Shown here one piece after another: positions 52,730-63,998 of a stretch of DNA of 64,000 nt. Source of the DNA: Panulirus ornatus. Lineage: Eukaryota > Arthropoda > Malacostraca > Decapoda > Palinuridae. Positions within the stretch are counted from its first letter, which is position 1, and the number at the start of each line of letters is the position of its first letter. The translations under genes and the position numbers were made by a program. The stretch covers positions 24,385,477 through 24,449,476 of the forward strand of contig NC_092248.1 in assembly GCF_036320965.1 (NCBI RefSeq), in the 5' to 3' direction. Under the pieces are notes generated by a model. It was not told the DNA's origin and did not search any database. It worked only from the letters and a program-made list of their open reading frames with translations.

Positions 52730-55490
52730 TTGGTAGAAAATTGATGTAATTGATGCTTCGGAATCTTGGCTAGATATTAGTAACAGATTTCCTCGCCCAC
52801 TATGACATTCCTGAGTTCACTATATTGACCAGTAAAGGCAAATAAGTAGGCAGTGGTGTCTTGCTCTTTGTTAGATCTTATGTAAATCCTGGTCTAAAAA
52901 ATTTCATTACTGCTGATAAAATCATCTTCATGTTTGTGGAAATTAAAGATATGTTTCCAGACAATAACAGTAGGATTAGTTTACAGGAACCTGACACAGA
53001 CGCCAGAGGTAGACGAAAGACTATGTGATCAGGTAACGGAAACTAGCGATGCAAATTATTCGATCACGGTAGATTTTAACATACCATTACTGAAGTGGTG
53101 AGAATCCCTCTCCAGTAGCTCCGAGCCAACCTAGACTCTACCTAGATTGGCTTGATAGTGACATACTATAATAAGTTAATAAACCTATTTGTGACGAGAA
53201 TATATTAGATTCAAATATGGGATCTTGTTGATAATGTTGAAGTCGGAGGAAAGTTTGGTACCAATGATCACTTTCAACATCACCAGTAATGCTGGTTAAC
53301 ATTACCTGTAATACTGGTTAACATCACCTGTAATGCTGGGTAACTACCCGTAATGCTGGTTAACATTACCTGTAATACGGGTTAACATCACCTGTAATGC
53401 TGGTTAACATCACCTGTAATGCTGGTTAACATCACCTGTAATGCTGGTTAACATCACCTGTAATGCTGGTTAACATCACCTGTAATGCTGAGTAACCACC
53501 CGTAATGCTGGTTAACATCACCTGTAATATTACGCTGGTTAACATCACCTGTAATGCTGAGTAACATGAGAGTCACGAGGAAGTACTTAATCCTAGACTT
53601 GCAAATATTTAAAGATCTTGGCATTGCTCTTTACAGGCAAACTTGTTGTGAATGAAAGCAATACGGACGTAACTTGGGTCAGCTTCAATTAAACGTTTAA
53701 AGCAATTGAGGACATATTTATCATTTTTCCAATGAGAGGATAAAATGGTGAAACAATTACATTTGAAGGTGTTTGTTGTCTGAGAAAGTAGCATATAAGA
53801 GACTCAGTGAGAGCAATTACCAGCTTGATAGAGCAAATTATGTACGTTTGCGCAAACAAAGTAAGGAAATTGTACATGAAAATGAAGCGTATATTGCTGA
53901 AAATAGCAAAAATGAAAAAAGAAATAATAATAGAAAAATCAATAGAGTTTTTGGGTATGTCAGAAGCAATAAAATTATCACGTAATCATTTCATCTACTG
54001 ATAACTGACAATGGTGATTTGGTTTACGACAAAGAAAACATGGCAAAGATTTTAAATGCTTCTTTCACATGTGTATTTTCAACTGAAGATACGGTTCTTT
54101 TCCCGAAGCCAACTCCAACGCTAAATGAAGAATAAAACATTTTGCGACATATCAACATAAAAGTTGAAGATAAAGTATCAACACTAAATGGAAAATAAAT
54201 GAATAAACAGTAAGCCCAGAGAAGTTTTATCCTAGGATAATGAAAGAGGTGAACATTAAGACAATTAATCGCTTGACTGCTCTCAACAGTGTCACTTGCT
54301 ACTGGGAAAGTACCAAAAGAATAGAAGTTTGCCAATATAACAACCATTCTCATAAAAAGTAGGAACTCATCATCAGAAATTTCATCAAGTATTCGATAAG
54401 ACTCCACATCAAAGATTCCTAAGTTAAGTCACATGGTACACATGGGGTTGTACTTCGATGTCCAGGAAAGTGGTTAACTGGTCGTAAATAAAGAGTTGTT
54501 ATTGACGGTCAAGCTTCAGATTGGTTACATGTAACAGATGAAGTACCATAATGATCACTCTTGGTTACTGGTTCTCTTTCTCATAATGTATCATCTATAT
54601 TAACAATGGGCTGCGTTGGGAGACATCGAAATCCACGGACGATATTAAATTGAGCAATGTATCTACAACAAATATTGAACGTCTACAGCTTCGAACTGAC
54701 GGGGCCAGACTAATGGAATGGAATTATTGGTGGCAAATGAATGTTGATACCTAAAAGTACAAAGCTTTCCATGTTCGGTGGTAAAAATGAAAAGGCAAGC
54801 CATAATATGAATTCTGTTGAACAGCAGAAATTCAGTGAGGAAAAAGACTTGGGTGTAATAATCTCTGGTGATCTAATGCCAAGTAAACAGTGCGCAGGAA
54901 ACAACAGTTAAATAGGTGAACAAAATTCTTGGATTTGTAGGATCTATCCTTATTCTTCACAAGTCACTCGGTCGTCCTCATGTTGAATGTTTTGTTCAGT
55001 TTTGGTCATCCTACTTGAGGAAAGACAGACTGACTGGAGCGAGTACAGACGAACTACCAAGATGACTTCCGGACTGAGAAACAGATACTGTGAGAGCTGA
55101 CTAAACGAAGTACACGTATTTAGTCTAGAAAAGTCAGGGTTGAGGGCTGATCATCTGATACAGCCATTCGAAATTACTCATAGTTATGGTTACAAAGTAC
55201 TTTTTCAACAGGAGTGTTAACATATGGAATGGTTTACCAGTCAGAGTGGTCGAAGATAGTACCATAAATACCTTTGAATATTCAATAAATACTTCGCTTT
55301 AAATCCACGACTGACATTAATTGTACCTCCTTAGCCACATATAAAGTTTATGATATTTATCTATTGCTAATATGTACGTATTTCTGCTCTTACCACACTG
55401 ATCTATGATATGTATGTCTTTACCAGTGCCACAATAAGCCTCGAAAGGACTCATTGGTCTGTTTCTCTTAGAATTCCTTGTATGACCGTA
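52730..55490 (+). mobile_element. CR1/jockey-like LINE, degenerate, endonuclease to 3' UTR
   Basis: With frame changes, the plus strand shows endonuclease pieces (VIDASESWLDI, VLLFVRSYVNPGLKNF-like, VDFNIPLLKW, DLVDNVEVGGKFGTNDHF), a linker (RLRKQSKEIVHENEAYIAEN, INRVFGYVRSNKI), the RT start (LITDNGDLVYDKENMAKILN) and the RT end (KDLGVIISGDLMPSKQCAGN, and HVECFVQFWSSYL-like). A 22-bp minisatellite at 53,270-53,575 splits it after the endonuclease. Stops throughout show it is dead. Both endonuclease and RT differ from the RTE family. Confidence 0.72.
53270..53575. repeat. 22-bp minisatellite
   Basis: About 13 copies of AACATCACCTGTAATGCTGGTT with shortened and variant units (for example GGGTAACTACCCGTAATGCT). 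Confidence 0.93.
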
Positions 55491-55719
55491 TAGCAGAGTT
55501 CATCTTTGTTCGGATGGAGTCCTACATTCCTTCTTCTTCGGTAGCTTTTCCCTATCAATAATGGTTCGATCGCTCCTTCTATAATGTTTATTGCATCAGA
55601 AACAAAGCGTGTTCGTCCATGAATGTTCTCTTCTGGATCTCATTCAACCGTTTTTATCTGCTTAGATTAACTTCAAAGCTCTTGTTCACAGAAAAAAATG
55701 ACGCTTTCCTAAAAGAAAG

Positions 55720-56550
55720 AAATGCTTACCTGACTTATACTGGTAAATCCTTCTGGCTCTTATTTAAAAAGAGTCAAAACGAAAAGTAGAAAAACGAAAA
55801 GGTAAGCTACAGTGTGAATTCTGTTACACTACAAGTGATTACTGAGGAAAATGACTGGGTTATAATGATCTCTAGCCTAGCTAGCAGTGCACAGAAGCTG
55901 TAAGAAGAGCAAACATGATTCTTGGATTCTTAGGTATGGTTTTTGGATCATTACAATTGATTGTTGCAACTCCATCTTGAATACTGTGCTCAGTTTTGGT
56001 CATCCTACTTTAGAAATGGAGAGAGCACAGCGTCCAGCTGCCAAGATGATCCGTGGAATAACAGACAAATCCTATGGAAGCTGTTTAAGATAATTCAACG
56101 TCTTTAACCTAAGAAAAGAGGGTTAAGAGATGAGGATCCAATGCAGGTTTCCAAATTATCAATGGCTTTGAGAATCTCGATCTAATAAGCAGCTACTTAG
56201 TGCTTGACTCGTTTGATTTCACTCTACTAATTGGTACAAACTCGTGAACAAACGTTTTACCTTGAGTGAAGCGAAACAGTTTTTCTTCAACTGGATTGCT
56301 CGCATACTGAATGAGTTACCATTCTAAGTGATTGAAAACTACTTTAGGTACGTATAGAAATAGATTTAATGAATAATTTGTTTCAAGTGTACAATTAACA
56401 TTATTTGTGCGTCCTTAGTTTGCAAGTTTTTCCCTTTGAATCATCAGTATGCCTTTCTATTTTTGCGTCACTTGTATTAGTTACTGATTCCTGCCACTAT
56501 CTCAAACAGCCTCAGTAGACTGTTGCTACGTGAGTTCCCTTGTATCATTT
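55720..56550 (+). mobile_element. CR1/jockey-like LINE, 3' fragment
   Basis: Encodes NSILNTVLSFGHPTLEMERA and QRPAAKMIRGITDKSYGSCL, the typical end of a CR1-like RT, then a 3' UTR resembling that at about 55,430-55,490 (CAGCCTC...GACTGTTG...GAGTTCCCTTGTAT). It is degenerate. Confidence 0.7.
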
Positions 56551-56759
56551 CTTAAAACATTTACAACCTTAATTCAGGTTTTCTCCACCGCTCCGACCTG
56601 GTATATATCTAACTAACTCTCCTATTGATAAATCCGCTATTATCGATACCTATGCTCATCTAACCGCACCTTGTCTTCCTTTCCCTCGTGTTCTACATGC
56701 ATGATTTTCTTCATATCTTCCTCATCTTTCGAATTCTTTCTTACGTTCAGGTGTACACG

Positions 56760-56960
56760 ACATCTGGGTGAGTGAACATATACCATCATATATCCCTGAT
56801 CCACCTCTGATCTTTCCACACTTGTTTCGTCAGTCTAGAAACACAGACTTTCCCTCTTTCCTGAAAGCATTCTTTGCTCCAGCCATCATCCATATTAGCC
56901 ATCATTCCGATCCATCTGCCTATCGCCTCATCGCTTTCACTTCAAAAATATCATAAGCTT
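56760..56960 (+). mobile_element. Possible jockey-like RT scrap
   Basis: A short frame ends in IIHISHHSDPSAYRLIAFTS, close to the P-x-K-K-G-D-x-S-x-P-x-N-Y-R-P-I-A-L-T-S motif 2 of jockey-type RTs. No downstream palm motifs were identified with confidence. Confidence 0.35.
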
Positions 56961-57199
56961 CGTCGTCTCTTGAACATTCAGTAAGGTGTGGCTCATTTCT
57001 GAGCTTACAATAATTTTTGTTTTTGTTCTTTACGCTTCTTTCTGTTGATTGTTTCCTCTCCATTCTGTAAATCATGATAGTAGTTGAACCTCCTGCCATA
57101 CTCACTCTCCTTCCGTTTCTCACCCGATTACTCGTTATGTTTCTCGCACTGAACACATTTCCTCTCTTAATGTGGACTTGAGCAGGATCTCAGAATAGG

Positions 57200-58112
57200 A
57201 GAGCAGTGACCTGGTTAACTGAAACAGTGAAAAAATACAGTTCCTATGTACATCTCTTTCTGTATCTCAATCGTTTCCTGCAGTCACATGTCAAAGGACT
57301 GAAACTTAATCATGCTGTAACATTCTTTTGGTCGACATGGCAGTCTCTGTATTTTGGAAATTTTTGATACTGAACAACACACTAAATCAGCATCACACAA
57401 AATATAGATACGAGGAAGGTGCTATCATCATTTTCTTGTGAGCACATTCATGTGCGCAAGTATCAAGCATTAATCGCTTATGTAGAGCGGCTCTTCATCA
57501 ACCTCTCTCTCAACCTGAGAGGAATCAAAACTGTTCTACATCATAATATCTCGTGTTAGCAGTTATTTTTGCATATTGCTGTCCGTCTACCATGATGTTG
57601 CCTGTCTTTCCTCTCGCGGGACGCTAATTTTGTTTAATCTCCCAAGGCCTGTGCCCGTAGCACATGACTGCTCGCTGCTTCCTATAGTTTACGAAGACAA
57701 GACACACAGGGATTGTTCGTTATGATACCTCCATCCCTCCATACAGCGGAGCTGTAGAATTCCATTTTCTGCTTTGTCTTCTTCACTTCTTATACAATTT
57801 CCACCTCAGGAATTCGAATTGATTCTTGCTGTATGATCTTGTTTCATCTGTACTCATTGCCTTACATAAAATATGAACGGAAGCTGAGCATGCTGCTGCT
57901 TATGCCAATGTGGTTACAATGATAACAAATAAGATAGCCTCAATTGAACCTGGCACCACAATACATGGCACCAAGATATGCTATATGTACTCACCCAGCG
58001 TAATCCTACTTTGTAGAGATATAAACATATGAAGGAAAACATCTTGTAAAGACTCAAATTACGAAGACGGTCATCTCCATTAACAAAGAGTAAGTTTGCG
58101 ATGGATGATTAC
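57200..58112. other. Intronic sequence, nothing firmly recognised
   Basis: May continue a very decayed LINE, but I see no clear motif. Confidence 0.35.
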
Positions 58113-58351
58113 CTACAAATGGTCTTATTAGCGACAAGCGTTCGGGCAGTAGTGAAGGCTTGAGGGAGGTGAGGGTAAGAACATCAGCATCATAGGCCTT
58201 AGCGTGCTGCATGATCCTGAGGCGCTCCGCCGTGGTAGACGTTATGGTGCAGAAGTCTGCCTCCTCCCGCTGCAGCTGACCCATCATCCCGCTGAACATG
58301 CCATTCTGCTCCCTCCCCCATGACCGGTTAGGTTCCTCCCGGATCTCGTAA
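58113..58351 (-). CDS. Ionotropic receptor gene, exon for ligand-binding lobe S1
   Basis: Acceptor ATCATCCCTAG|T and donor TTTGTAG|GTAATC bound a 239-base exon (1 + 79 codons + 1). It joins upstream as LNFTYEIREEP and downstream as RPFVGEVWL, both canonical IR junctions. Within it, NGMFSGMMGQLQREEADFC is the S1 motif of the family. TITSTTAERLRIM carries the Arg that corresponds to the conserved amino-acid-binding arginine of iGluRs. The end (LPERLSLIRPFV) leads to TM1. An earlier GT (TTT|GTAGGT) was rejected because it breaks the phase. A 27-bp minisatellite runs directly into the splice acceptor on the intron side. Confidence 0.9.
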
Positions 58352-58870
58352 CTAGGGATGATCATGGCGTGGGTTTAGATAAGGATGATCATGGCGTGGG
58401 TTTAGATAGGGATAATCATGGCGTGGGTTTAGATAGGGATGATCATGGTTGCGGTTTAGATAGGGATAATCATGGTGTAGGTTTAGATAGGGATGATCAT
58501 GGCGTGGGTTTAGATAGGGATGATCATGGCGTGGGTTTACATAGGGATAATCATGGCGTGGCTTTAGATAGGGATAATCATGGCGTGGCTTTAGACAGGG
58601 ATAATCATGGCGTGGGTTTAGATAGGGACAATCATGGCGTGGGTTTAGATAGGTATAATTATGGCGTGGGTTTAGATAGGGATGATCATGGCGTGGCTTT
58701 TGATAGGGATAATCATGGCGTGGCTTTAGATAGGGATAATCATGGCGTGGGTTTAGATAGGAATGATCATGGCGTGGGTTTAGATGGGGATAATCATGGC
58801 GTGGCTTTAGATAGGGATAATCATGGCGTGGGTTTAGATGATTATGGCGTGGGTTTGGATATTTCTCACT
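58352..58870. repeat. 27-bp minisatellite abutting the S1 exon
   Basis: About 18-19 copies of GATGATCATGGCGTGGGTTT + AGATAGG. The plus-strand frame is open for 168 codons with a 9-residue period (HGVGLDRDD). This follows from the unit being a multiple of three and is not evidence of a protein. Confidence 0.95.
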
Positions 58871-58921
58871 TATGATTAGGACGTCTCAAGGATGATGAAA
58901 GGTGATGATAATAACCTGTGG

Positions 58922-59018
<97 letters not shown>
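58922..59018. repeat. (CA)n microsatellite
   Basis: About 48 uninterrupted CA units. Confidence 0.97.
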
Positions 59019-59019
<1 letters not shown>

Positions 59020-60667
59020 GAAAAAGACAAGTGGGAGAGACGAAGGAGGAATCACCAGAGAAAAGCGTTTGGTGATTTTATGGATATTTGTTAAGAAGTA
59101 TGAAGAAATATTACCTCAAGCAGAGGAGCTGAGGAAACTGAGGAGTCAATGCAAGGATCATGAAGGGCGTCATGGTGAAGATACTCTACGAAGCAAAGAC
59201 AAGGGAAAAAGAGCACAGAATTGCCTCAGATGAGGAGATCAGATGGTACATGGGAGTACGCGAGAGGGGCAAGCAACAGGTGATCTGGTGGCCTATAACG
59301 AAGTTATCTGTACAAAAGATGAAGGAAATGTATAGTATAGCGGTAGAAACAAGATAGTAAACCAAAAAGAACCTCACCATCCACCCCTCGCTGAGACTCA
59401 ACTGCCTACAGCATTGTGGTCAGATGGACATTAGGCTGGGTCGTTTTTATACTTTTTCTTGATATTTAGATGGAGGTAGTGAGGACAAGTTGTGCATCTA
59501 TGAGGAAAAATCTGCAAAAATATGAGTTTTCTGACCTGACATCTTTAGCACTCCCCCACCCCTTTCAATAATTGCATAATAAGCTCTTAAAAACACCCAT
59601 TTACAGAGAGAATCTGATACTGGAAATATGTTTATCTTCAAGTGTGGTAAAATTAATTTGGTATCAATCACTTATATAAAGTATTTCTCAAATCTAGAAG
59701 TAATTGAGCAGCTCCATCAGCCCCTCTAAGGAAATTGAAAATATAGCATTTTTACCAAGAATATCAGCTATTTAAAAGAAAAAATAGCTAAGAATGTAAT
59801 TGCAATATTTTTCAGCCATAGGTGCTATGATAATGATGTTTTAGATACATATGAATATTGTGATAAGTTTAAGATAGATATTTTAACAAGTTATCTAAAC
59901 CATGAATGATGAAAGTTATGGATTATTTCAACCATAAGTACAAAGTCTAGTATTTATCCTGGTTGAAGTAGTTGCACGTAAAATGGTCATAGTAAACGTC
60001 TCCCAAACAAAGAAAATGATTTCCTCGTAGAAACCAACCAATGATGTGTTCTTTATGCCTCTTGCTGATCTCGTGATAAGTACGTGATAGCTGGGATTTC
60101 ATTGGACTAACCAGCAGAGGGACAGCTCATCTCTCACTCACATTTGAGTGATCTGTGAAGAATGGCGTCTGATGTTTATATTTTTCAGTGAAATGGCAAG
60201 CCGCAGTACCAGGCAACCAACTAAGCTCCTTATATTTGGTCAACCAGAACAACTGAACCAAACTGGTTGACCAACATGATGAAAATATGAAACCTGGAGC
60301 AAAATATGTTATAATTATTCTCTACTTCAGATGAACCAGTATCTTCAGGTATTTAGTTACTAACTTCGTTATGGAAATCTGGCAGTCAGTATTAAATACT
60401 ATTGTATCAAAAAAGCACGATTGAAATATGATGAATATTCATCACACAAAATATAAGAGACTTTTATACCACTATAAAGAAAGAAATGATCCTGCCTCGT
60501 ATCAAGTGAAGCTCAATGAATTTCAAAACCATGTAAAAGTGTTTTTTGATATTACTGCTTGTAAATAACCAGATTTAGATTCTTGTAATTATTCATTACA
60601 ACTAACCATCAATACCTTACTAACCATCAATATGTTACATATATCAGAGATATTTCAGAGTTCTCAC
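59019..60667. other. Intronic sequence, nothing recognised
   Basis: AT-rich unique-looking sequence, with small open frames but no recognisable protein. Confidence 0.4.
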
Positions 60668-60833
60668 GTGAAGTTAAGTGTTGGAGCGATCATAGTGAGG
60701 AGTCTGGTGTCTAAAGAGTCCTTGAGAAGGACTCTGCTGCCTGGTTCGTCACTCTCCCTCTCGTAGTCTACATAAGGAAAGTAGTGGGAAGTAACGACCC
60801 GGAAACGGTGGCCCATAAAATTCTTAAAACCTT
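60668..60833 (-). CDS. Ionotropic receptor gene, exon joining amino-terminal domain to S1
   Basis: Acceptor TTCTTTGTTTACAG|AA and donor AACTTCAC|GTGAGA define 166 bases (2 + 54 codons + 2). The product GFKNFMGHRFRVVTSHYFPY matches the N-x-x-G-H-x-[LF]-R-V-V...FP-[YF] opening of IR ligand-binding domains. The end (LLTMIAPTLNFT) matches the LL-x-x-[IL]-A-x-x-LNFT helix before the Y-E-[VI]-R-E motif supplied by the next exon. Phases agree on both sides. I see no stop and no frameshift. Confidence 0.88.
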
Positions 60834-60899
60834 CTGTAAACAAAGAAAAAAGAATAACTAAAATGTCAACAGTATTTGTTGAAGACTTTTTATCTCCAA

Positions 60900-61500
60900 C
60901 GATTTATTTGCACCATATATGATAGTCCGTGCTGTCCTGCCCGTGCACACCCCTCACCCTCCTGCATGTTCTGGCTACCTACCTCCATCCGTCCGTTCTT
61001 CTCATTCCTCCCATCTCCTCTTGCCTCTACCTGTGGCATTCATATCTTCTGCGTTAGGTTTCATCGCTCATCTCTCTCAATGTCCAGCGCACATCAGCAC
61101 GCCCTTGTTAAGTATTTCAGTCAAACTTTGCTTACTGCCACACCCCACTCTTACTCTGCCATTTGTTCACACGATCGACTCGCCTCACACCGCGTGTTGT
61201 CCTCTGCCATTTTCTATCCTCTTCCGTTCCTCTGCATTCAGTGTCCAAGATGCACAACACTACCAGGACTACTTTTCCTTTAAGCAAACCCATTCATTCC
61301 GTAACATTCAATAACCTCTCTTTCCACATACTCCCAAATCCACTCCAACCACATGCTTCACCTCAGCTCTCACTGCCATGTCCACTCCCATATACCTAGA
61401 GCACTCCACTTCTTCCACTCCACTCCTCTCCATTCAGACGCATTCATAGTTACATATACCTCTGCCACACCTCATTTCCCTAATCTTATTTGCATTAATG
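60900..61500 (-). mobile_element. Ancient RTE-related LINE fragment
   Basis: On the minus strand pieces of the RTE C-terminal region are visible: VEEVECSRYMGVDMAV, a V-x-L-x-...-C-E-...RC core, and near the left end NMQEGEGCARA preceded by MPQVEARGDGRNEKNGRMEV. This matches the order LGVDLAADG...[10 protein letters not shown]...[10 protein letters not shown] of the young copies, but it is far more diverged, so it is probably a different subfamily or an old insertion. Confidence 0.6.
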
Positions 61501-61623
61501 TTCAATGTAGAATATTCATAAATGAGTTTGATGTCTATTTGGAAAGGTACGCGAGGAGGGAACTGGGTCACCTCCATATGGGCAGCGTTTATCTATCTTA
61601 CCAAAACGCACATGTAGACTCAC

Positions 61624-61767
61624 CAAGAAGCCTACCAAAACGGACAGCTCCTACTTCATTCTTGCGCAGTCTGTTGTTCATCAACATGTCAGACTGCCAG
61701 AAGTCTATGAGAGCAATTCTCTCTTGAGAGCAAAAGTTCATTACTATCATATAAACTGAATGCCTTT
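61624..61767 (-). CDS. Ionotropic receptor gene, probable exon at the end of the amino-terminal domain
   Basis: A consensus donor (CTTCTTG|GTGAGT) ends an open stretch encoding RHSVYMIVMNFCSQERIALI then DFWQSDMLMNNRLRKNEV and GAVRFGRLL. The donor leaves one base, matching the two-base start of the exon at 60,668-60,833 (GRLL-E-GFKNFMGHRF). In crustacean IRs the sequence just before the ligand-binding domain often reads R-x-x-V-Y-x-x-x...A-x-W, which this resembles. The acceptor is uncertain. CCTCTTCTTTAG| at 61,767 is used here; TTTCAG| at 61,802 and ATTCAG| at 61,755 are alternatives. The frame stays open through all three. Confidence 0.65.
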
Positions 61768-61912
61768 CTAAAGAAGAGGTTCCCCGGGCAGCTCTGGGAG
61801 AACTGAAACCATATCATTAATTTTTTCAGGAACGTGGAATAAGCTGGTGATATTTCTCAAAAATCTCCTCTTTTCTGTCCATCAGTCCATCGTTTGCACC
61901 AACAGTACAAAC

Positions 61913-62218
61913 AAGTGTATGATCGTTAGTACCAACCAGACAAACAACAAGTGTATGATCGTTAGAAACCAACCTGACAAACAACAAGTGTATGATCGTT
62001 AGTACCAACATGACAAACAACAAGTGTATGATCGTTAGTACCAACATGACAAACAACAAGTGTATGATCGTTAGTACCAACATGACAAACAACAAGTGTA
62101 TGATCGTTAGTACCAACATGACAAACAACAAGTGTATGATCGTTAGTACCAACATGACAAACAACAAGTGTATGATCGTTAGTACCAACAAGACAAACAA
62201 CAAGTGTATGATCGTTAG
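61913..62218. repeat. 36-bp tandem repeat in frame with an IR exon
   Basis: About 8.5 copies of a unit containing AACAAGTGTATGATCGTTAG, TACCAACATGACAA and AC. On the minus strand each unit reads TNDHTLVVCHVG, in frame with the amino-terminal-domain exon at its right. An extra base near 61,965 shifts the frame between the last units. Whether it is exon or intron is unresolved. Confidence 0.9.
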
Positions 62219-62224
62219 CGCCAC

Positions 62225-62393
62225 CACAACCCTCGTCTACAGCGTTGACAACATCATCTACCCTGGTTGGTGCCTGGAAAACAAACGTGTGCGTCGTGAA
62301 AGGTTTCTGGCTCAGCATTCCTCTAGCTGTCCTGGGATCAAGGGTCGTTGACGAGTTTACATTGTGATCACTGTCGTCTACATCAACCAAAAC
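62225..62393 (-). CDS. Ionotropic receptor gene, putative amino-terminal-domain exon (3' limit unclear)
   Basis: Acceptor AAATTGGTTTCAG|GTT opens a frame encoding VLVDVDDSDHNVNSSTTLDP, later KPFTTHTFVFQAPTRVDDVV and NAVDEGCG. The exon probably belongs to the IR amino-terminal domain: it is on the correct strand, just upstream of better-supported exons, and has coding-like composition, but carries no strong family motif. The 3' end is given as TGTG|GTGGCG, which leaves phase 1 as the next exon needs. However, the frame runs on through a 36-bp tandem repeat to about 61,962, and a TTG|GTACTA in every repeat unit would also fit phase 1. The start codon and any signal peptide lie upstream, probably outside the window. 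Confidence 0.5.
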
Positions 62394-62689
62394 CTGAAAC
62401 CAATTTTTCATAATTATTGACATCAAAGATATACGTGTATGAGGTCTCTCCACCTCGTCCCACTGCCTGGAAGGATCGGCTTTTCCTAGTGAGAGAAAAG
62501 GATAATAATAATGATGATGATAATTGTGATTGAAGCGACAAAAAATTACAATAATTCAAACGTATACAACCAGCAAAAGACCACTAAGTCCCATCGAGGC
62601 TGTTTGTGAGGGTAAAAAATATCAGAAAATGATAAATTACTGGATAGAAAATAGACAGTCACACGATTATCATTAGAGGAAAACATACA

Positions 62690-63450
62690 AATTGTCAATG
62701 TGACTGAGGAAGCGCAATGATATTAGTCAAGGAGTCTAATGAATTCTTTATCAAGTAAATTCTTAAAAGTATATGCAGTACCGCATTTAACCACTTTAAT
62801 TGGTTATTGATTCCATATGTTGAGAATCGTGCTGAAGAAAAAGTACTTTGCCTCATTCGAGGTAAAACGTCTGCATACGAGTTTGTATACATTACTACAA
62901 GGGAAATCTAATGAATCAAATCTTAAGTAACTTGTTAGATTAAGATTATCTAATCCTTTATTGACATTCATTGTCATTATCAGATCACATCTTAACCTCT
63001 TTTCAAAACTCTCGTCGACTTTGTTCCTCAGGTCAGAAATCATGTGCTAGCTTGCGCGACATTAATTCCATTCCTTCTATGTTTTGTTGAACAGTATGAC
63101 CAAAACTGAGCACACATCAAGATTTTGCTACACCGAAGAATTGGTAACACTAGGATGATTTCCCCAGACTTAGATTCCAATGCATACAAATCCAAGAATC
63201 TTGGCTATTTTTACTGCTCCGATGTATTGCTTTCTTGGCTCTAGGTCACCAGAGATTATCATACCCACGTCTTCTATCAAAACATGTACTGCACTCATAT
63301 GATAAACTTGGCACTTATCTCTATTCATATTGATTTGAGATCTATCAGTTTTTCTGTCAGTTTGAAGCTCCAGTCGCTCAAGCTTTGTCTCAAATATATT
63401 TCCTGCTTAGTATGAACTGCGAATTTTGATACCTGACAATGAGACCATTA
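62690..63450 (-). mobile_element. CR1/jockey-like LINE, 3' end of RT
   Basis: The minus strand gives VGMIISGDLEPRKQYIGAVK, KIAKILGF, then LRCDLIMTMNVNKGLDNLNL, and FTSNEAKYFFFSTILNIWNQ, the usual end of a CR1-like RT (R-F-x-S-N-E-A-K-x-F-F-F-x-R-x-x-N-x-W-N). Frameshifts and stops are present. It lies in the 5' intron or flank of the IR gene. Confidence 0.72.
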
Positions 63451-63582
63451 TCAAAATCATTAATGTACATGAAACGACCAAAAGACTCATCTCTCTGTCA
63501 CTCACGTATTTTACCTAAACGTTCTGAGGCTCAATCCTTCATCAGAGCATTTGCTTTACGTCGTCAACCAATTTCATATCCA

Positions 63583-63909
63583 CTAAATATGATAATGATA
63601 ATGATAATGATGATAATGATAATAATGGTAATAATAATGATAATAATAATAATGATGATAATAATAATAATGATAATGACAATAATGATGATAACAGTAA
63701 TGATAATAATAATGATGATAATTATAATAATGATAATAATGATGATAATGATAATAATGATAATGATAATAATAAAGATAATAATATTAATAATGATAAT
63801 GATGATAATGATAATGATAATAATAATGACAATAAAAATGATGATAAAAAATGATAATGATAACACTCATAATAATAATAGTAATAATATTGATAATGAT
63901 AATATAATG

Positions 63910-63998
<89 letters not shown>

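Noticed and set aside
58369..58875. A 168-codon frame with a 9-residue period (HGVGLDRDN), reminiscent of a calcium-binding repeat
   Set aside because: The 27-bp unit is a multiple of three, so any stop-free frame repeats. It lies in an intron on the opposite strand to the receptor, with no splice or start context, and shows no GGxGxD RTX motif.
59019..59360. A Lys/Glu/Arg-rich frame following the (CA)n at 58,922
   Set aside because: Short, no recognisable motif, starts inside a microsatellite and lies antisense in an IR intron; not supported as a gene.
61913..62218. CRISPR-like array of 36-bp repeats
   Set aside because: Units are directly contiguous with no unique spacers, and the genome is eukaryotic; this is a plain tandem repeat.
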